From Plasmodium malariae (lineage: Eukaryota; Apicomplexa; Aconoidasida; Haemosporida; Plasmodiidae), in contig NC_041782.1 of assembly GCF_900090045.1 (NCBI RefSeq), positions 2,137,001 to 2,201,000 of the forward strand: a DNA stretch of 64,000 nt. Direction: 5' to 3'. Below, in pieces: positions 62,301 to 64,000 of the stretch. Numbering within the stretch: position 1 is the first letter of the stretch; every line of letters starts with the position of its first letter. The notes under the pieces were generated by a model, which ran no database searches, was not told the origin of the DNA, and worked only from the letters and a program-made list of their open reading frames with translations. The position numbers and the translations under genes were made by a program.

Positions 62301-64000
62301 CCGCAAAACTTATTTTTATGTTTCATGTATATAATGTGTTATATTGTTTTATTCTTACATTATTTCTATAGAAGTTAACATATGACAAGGAAAAAAAAAT
62401 ATCTATATTTACCATATAAGACACATACAATTTTTTTGAAGTAATAACATTTTAATTTAATATAATAGCAAAGAATATTTAGATATATCTAATAATTATA
62501 AATTGTATTTATTGGAATATGGTGAATAAAAATAATTTTATTACATAATTTGATGCTACATTTTACTATCATAGTTTTTATGTTTTAAGTTTCGGGTTAT
62601 AAGTAAGATAATATCTATATCTATGAGTATATTTTTGATATATATTAGGAATTGTATGTAACATATTATCATTTTTAAGTATTCAAATTCTGTACTAATT
62701 AATAAAAGGATATCAGTGTTCATTATTATATTTACGCAATAGTTGATTTGCTTCCATTTTATAAAAATTACTTAATTATCTGTTAATAAATAATATTATA
62801 ATAAAAAAGAAAGACATAAATTTTGATTGTTGACTGAATTAAACAATAGTTATTGAAAATGATTATTCTAATATAACTATATTAATTGTTTTTTTTTTTT
62901 TTTTATTTATGTTTACAATTTATGCTATTTATTTATTTAACTATAAATTATATAATAAGAGATTTAATTTAATACTTTTTTATTTTTTTAAATAACTTTA
63001 ATTAGAGCATACACCAATATTATGTCTTATATGTATAAAAATAAATTTTATGTTGACGTGTAACAATATATATATATTCTGATACATTATGCGGAAGAAA
63101 TATAGATTGGGGATATATATATACTTTTTAATTAAATGATATGGTGTAACGCGTTTATTTTATCTTTGTCAAAGCATCATATATGATATATATCATATAG
63201 TTATATGTAATACAAAAATAAAATTAAATACTGGATTCATTAATTTCATAGAGAATAAATATAATACTATACAAATTATTTAACTAAATACCTTGAAGTA
63301 TAATCTTGACGAAATACATAAAATAAAAATTCCTATATTAATTTATTTTTATTACAAAAAAATTCATAAATATAAAATTATCCTTTAAAATAATATTATT
63401 ATGCATGAACAAACAATTTGTATTTCAAATAAAAAATATATATTTTATTTTACATTATTTTTTGAATAAACAACCATTTCATTTAGGTAACACTTTATAT
63501 ATGTAAAGCAAAGCTTATATATGTATATTATAATCTTTATATCACGTAATACATTTATTAAATATATATATAACGAAGTTGCATATTAAACTAATTACTG
63601 ATATATTTTATTATATGTTAATTGTTAGAATAATATGACTGTAAGGAAAACAATAAATTAAAAAAAGTTCATCATTAAAAATTTGAATATTTTATGTAGC
63701 GAACTGGGTAACATAAAAATAAAATATGACACACGAAAATCAACTCATGGTAACTAAAAAATTATGTTAATTTTGTTTGTTGGAATGTTTATAAATAAAA
63801 TTTTGTTTGAAATACCATTAGTAATTAATATGTAAAAATATTTTTATTATTCTTTGTATTAATATGGAACAGAAAATTTTATATTATACTGTTAAAGAAA
63901 AAATATATATAAAATAAAAATACAATAATACATAAATTTATTATGAATATTTTGAAAATGTAATAAAGAAATAATTATCAAAACAAAATATAAAATAGAA
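59340..64000. other. Subtelomeric AT-rich region without genes
   Basis: There is no open frame worth calling in the last 4.7 kb. It consists of homopolymer-rich, AT-rich sequence with no telomeric heptamer arrays, so the chromosome end lies outside the window. No large tandem array was seen. Confidence 0.5.

Noticed and set aside
59340..64000. Search for telomeric repeats or a subtelomeric tandem array
   Set aside because: No GGGTT(T/C)A-type heptamers or long-period repeats were seen; the window ends before the telomere.

Overview
The window is nuclear DNA of a malaria parasite (Plasmodium). It is very AT-rich, with poly-A/T tracts and (TA)n microsatellites. Introns are short and T-rich with GT..AG ends, and proteins carry Asn-, Lys- and Asp/Glu-rich inserts. 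It holds a CLAG/RhopH1 gene, a PEXEL-bearing exported protein and pir-family genes. The pir-type genes at the right end, and the absence of var or rifin genes, point away from the P. falciparum group. P. malariae or a relative such as P. ovale fits best, but the species is inferred and not proven.

Left part (1-32 kb) is conserved chromosome core. In order: a mitoNEET-type CDGSH iron-sulfur protein (+), an ABCB-type half transporter (-), a complete nine-exon CLAG/RhopH1 gene (-), a 6.6-kb stretch with a 27-bp coding minisatellite and decayed coding sequence, an SRPK splicing kinase (-), the spliceosomal WD40 protein PRP46/PRL1 (+), and a HIT-like zinc-ribbon protein (+). From memory, the order ABC transporter - CLAG3 - SRPK1 - WD40 matches the left end of P. 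falciparum chromosome 3. The CLAG gene is therefore probably the CLAG3 orthologue, present once here. SRPK and PRP46 are divergent neighbours across about 4 kb; both act in pre-mRNA splicing.

The transition (32-38 kb) contains a graveyard of plus-strand coding fragments, including a recognisable broken C2 domain, ending at a two-exon exported protein (265 aa, PEXEL RCLSQ). That protein marks the start of the subtelomere.

The right part (38-64 kb) is gene-poor subtelomere. It has several shattered pir-like relics (43.3-48.7 kb) and one nearly intact three-exon pir gene (57.6-59.3 kb) whose only visible lesion is a single in-frame TAA. The rest is AT-rich sequence with microsatellites.

Exon structures of CLAG, PRP46, the exported protein and the pir gene were worked out by matching reading phase across GT..AG junctions. 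Several of these exons are too short to appear as open reading frames on their own.
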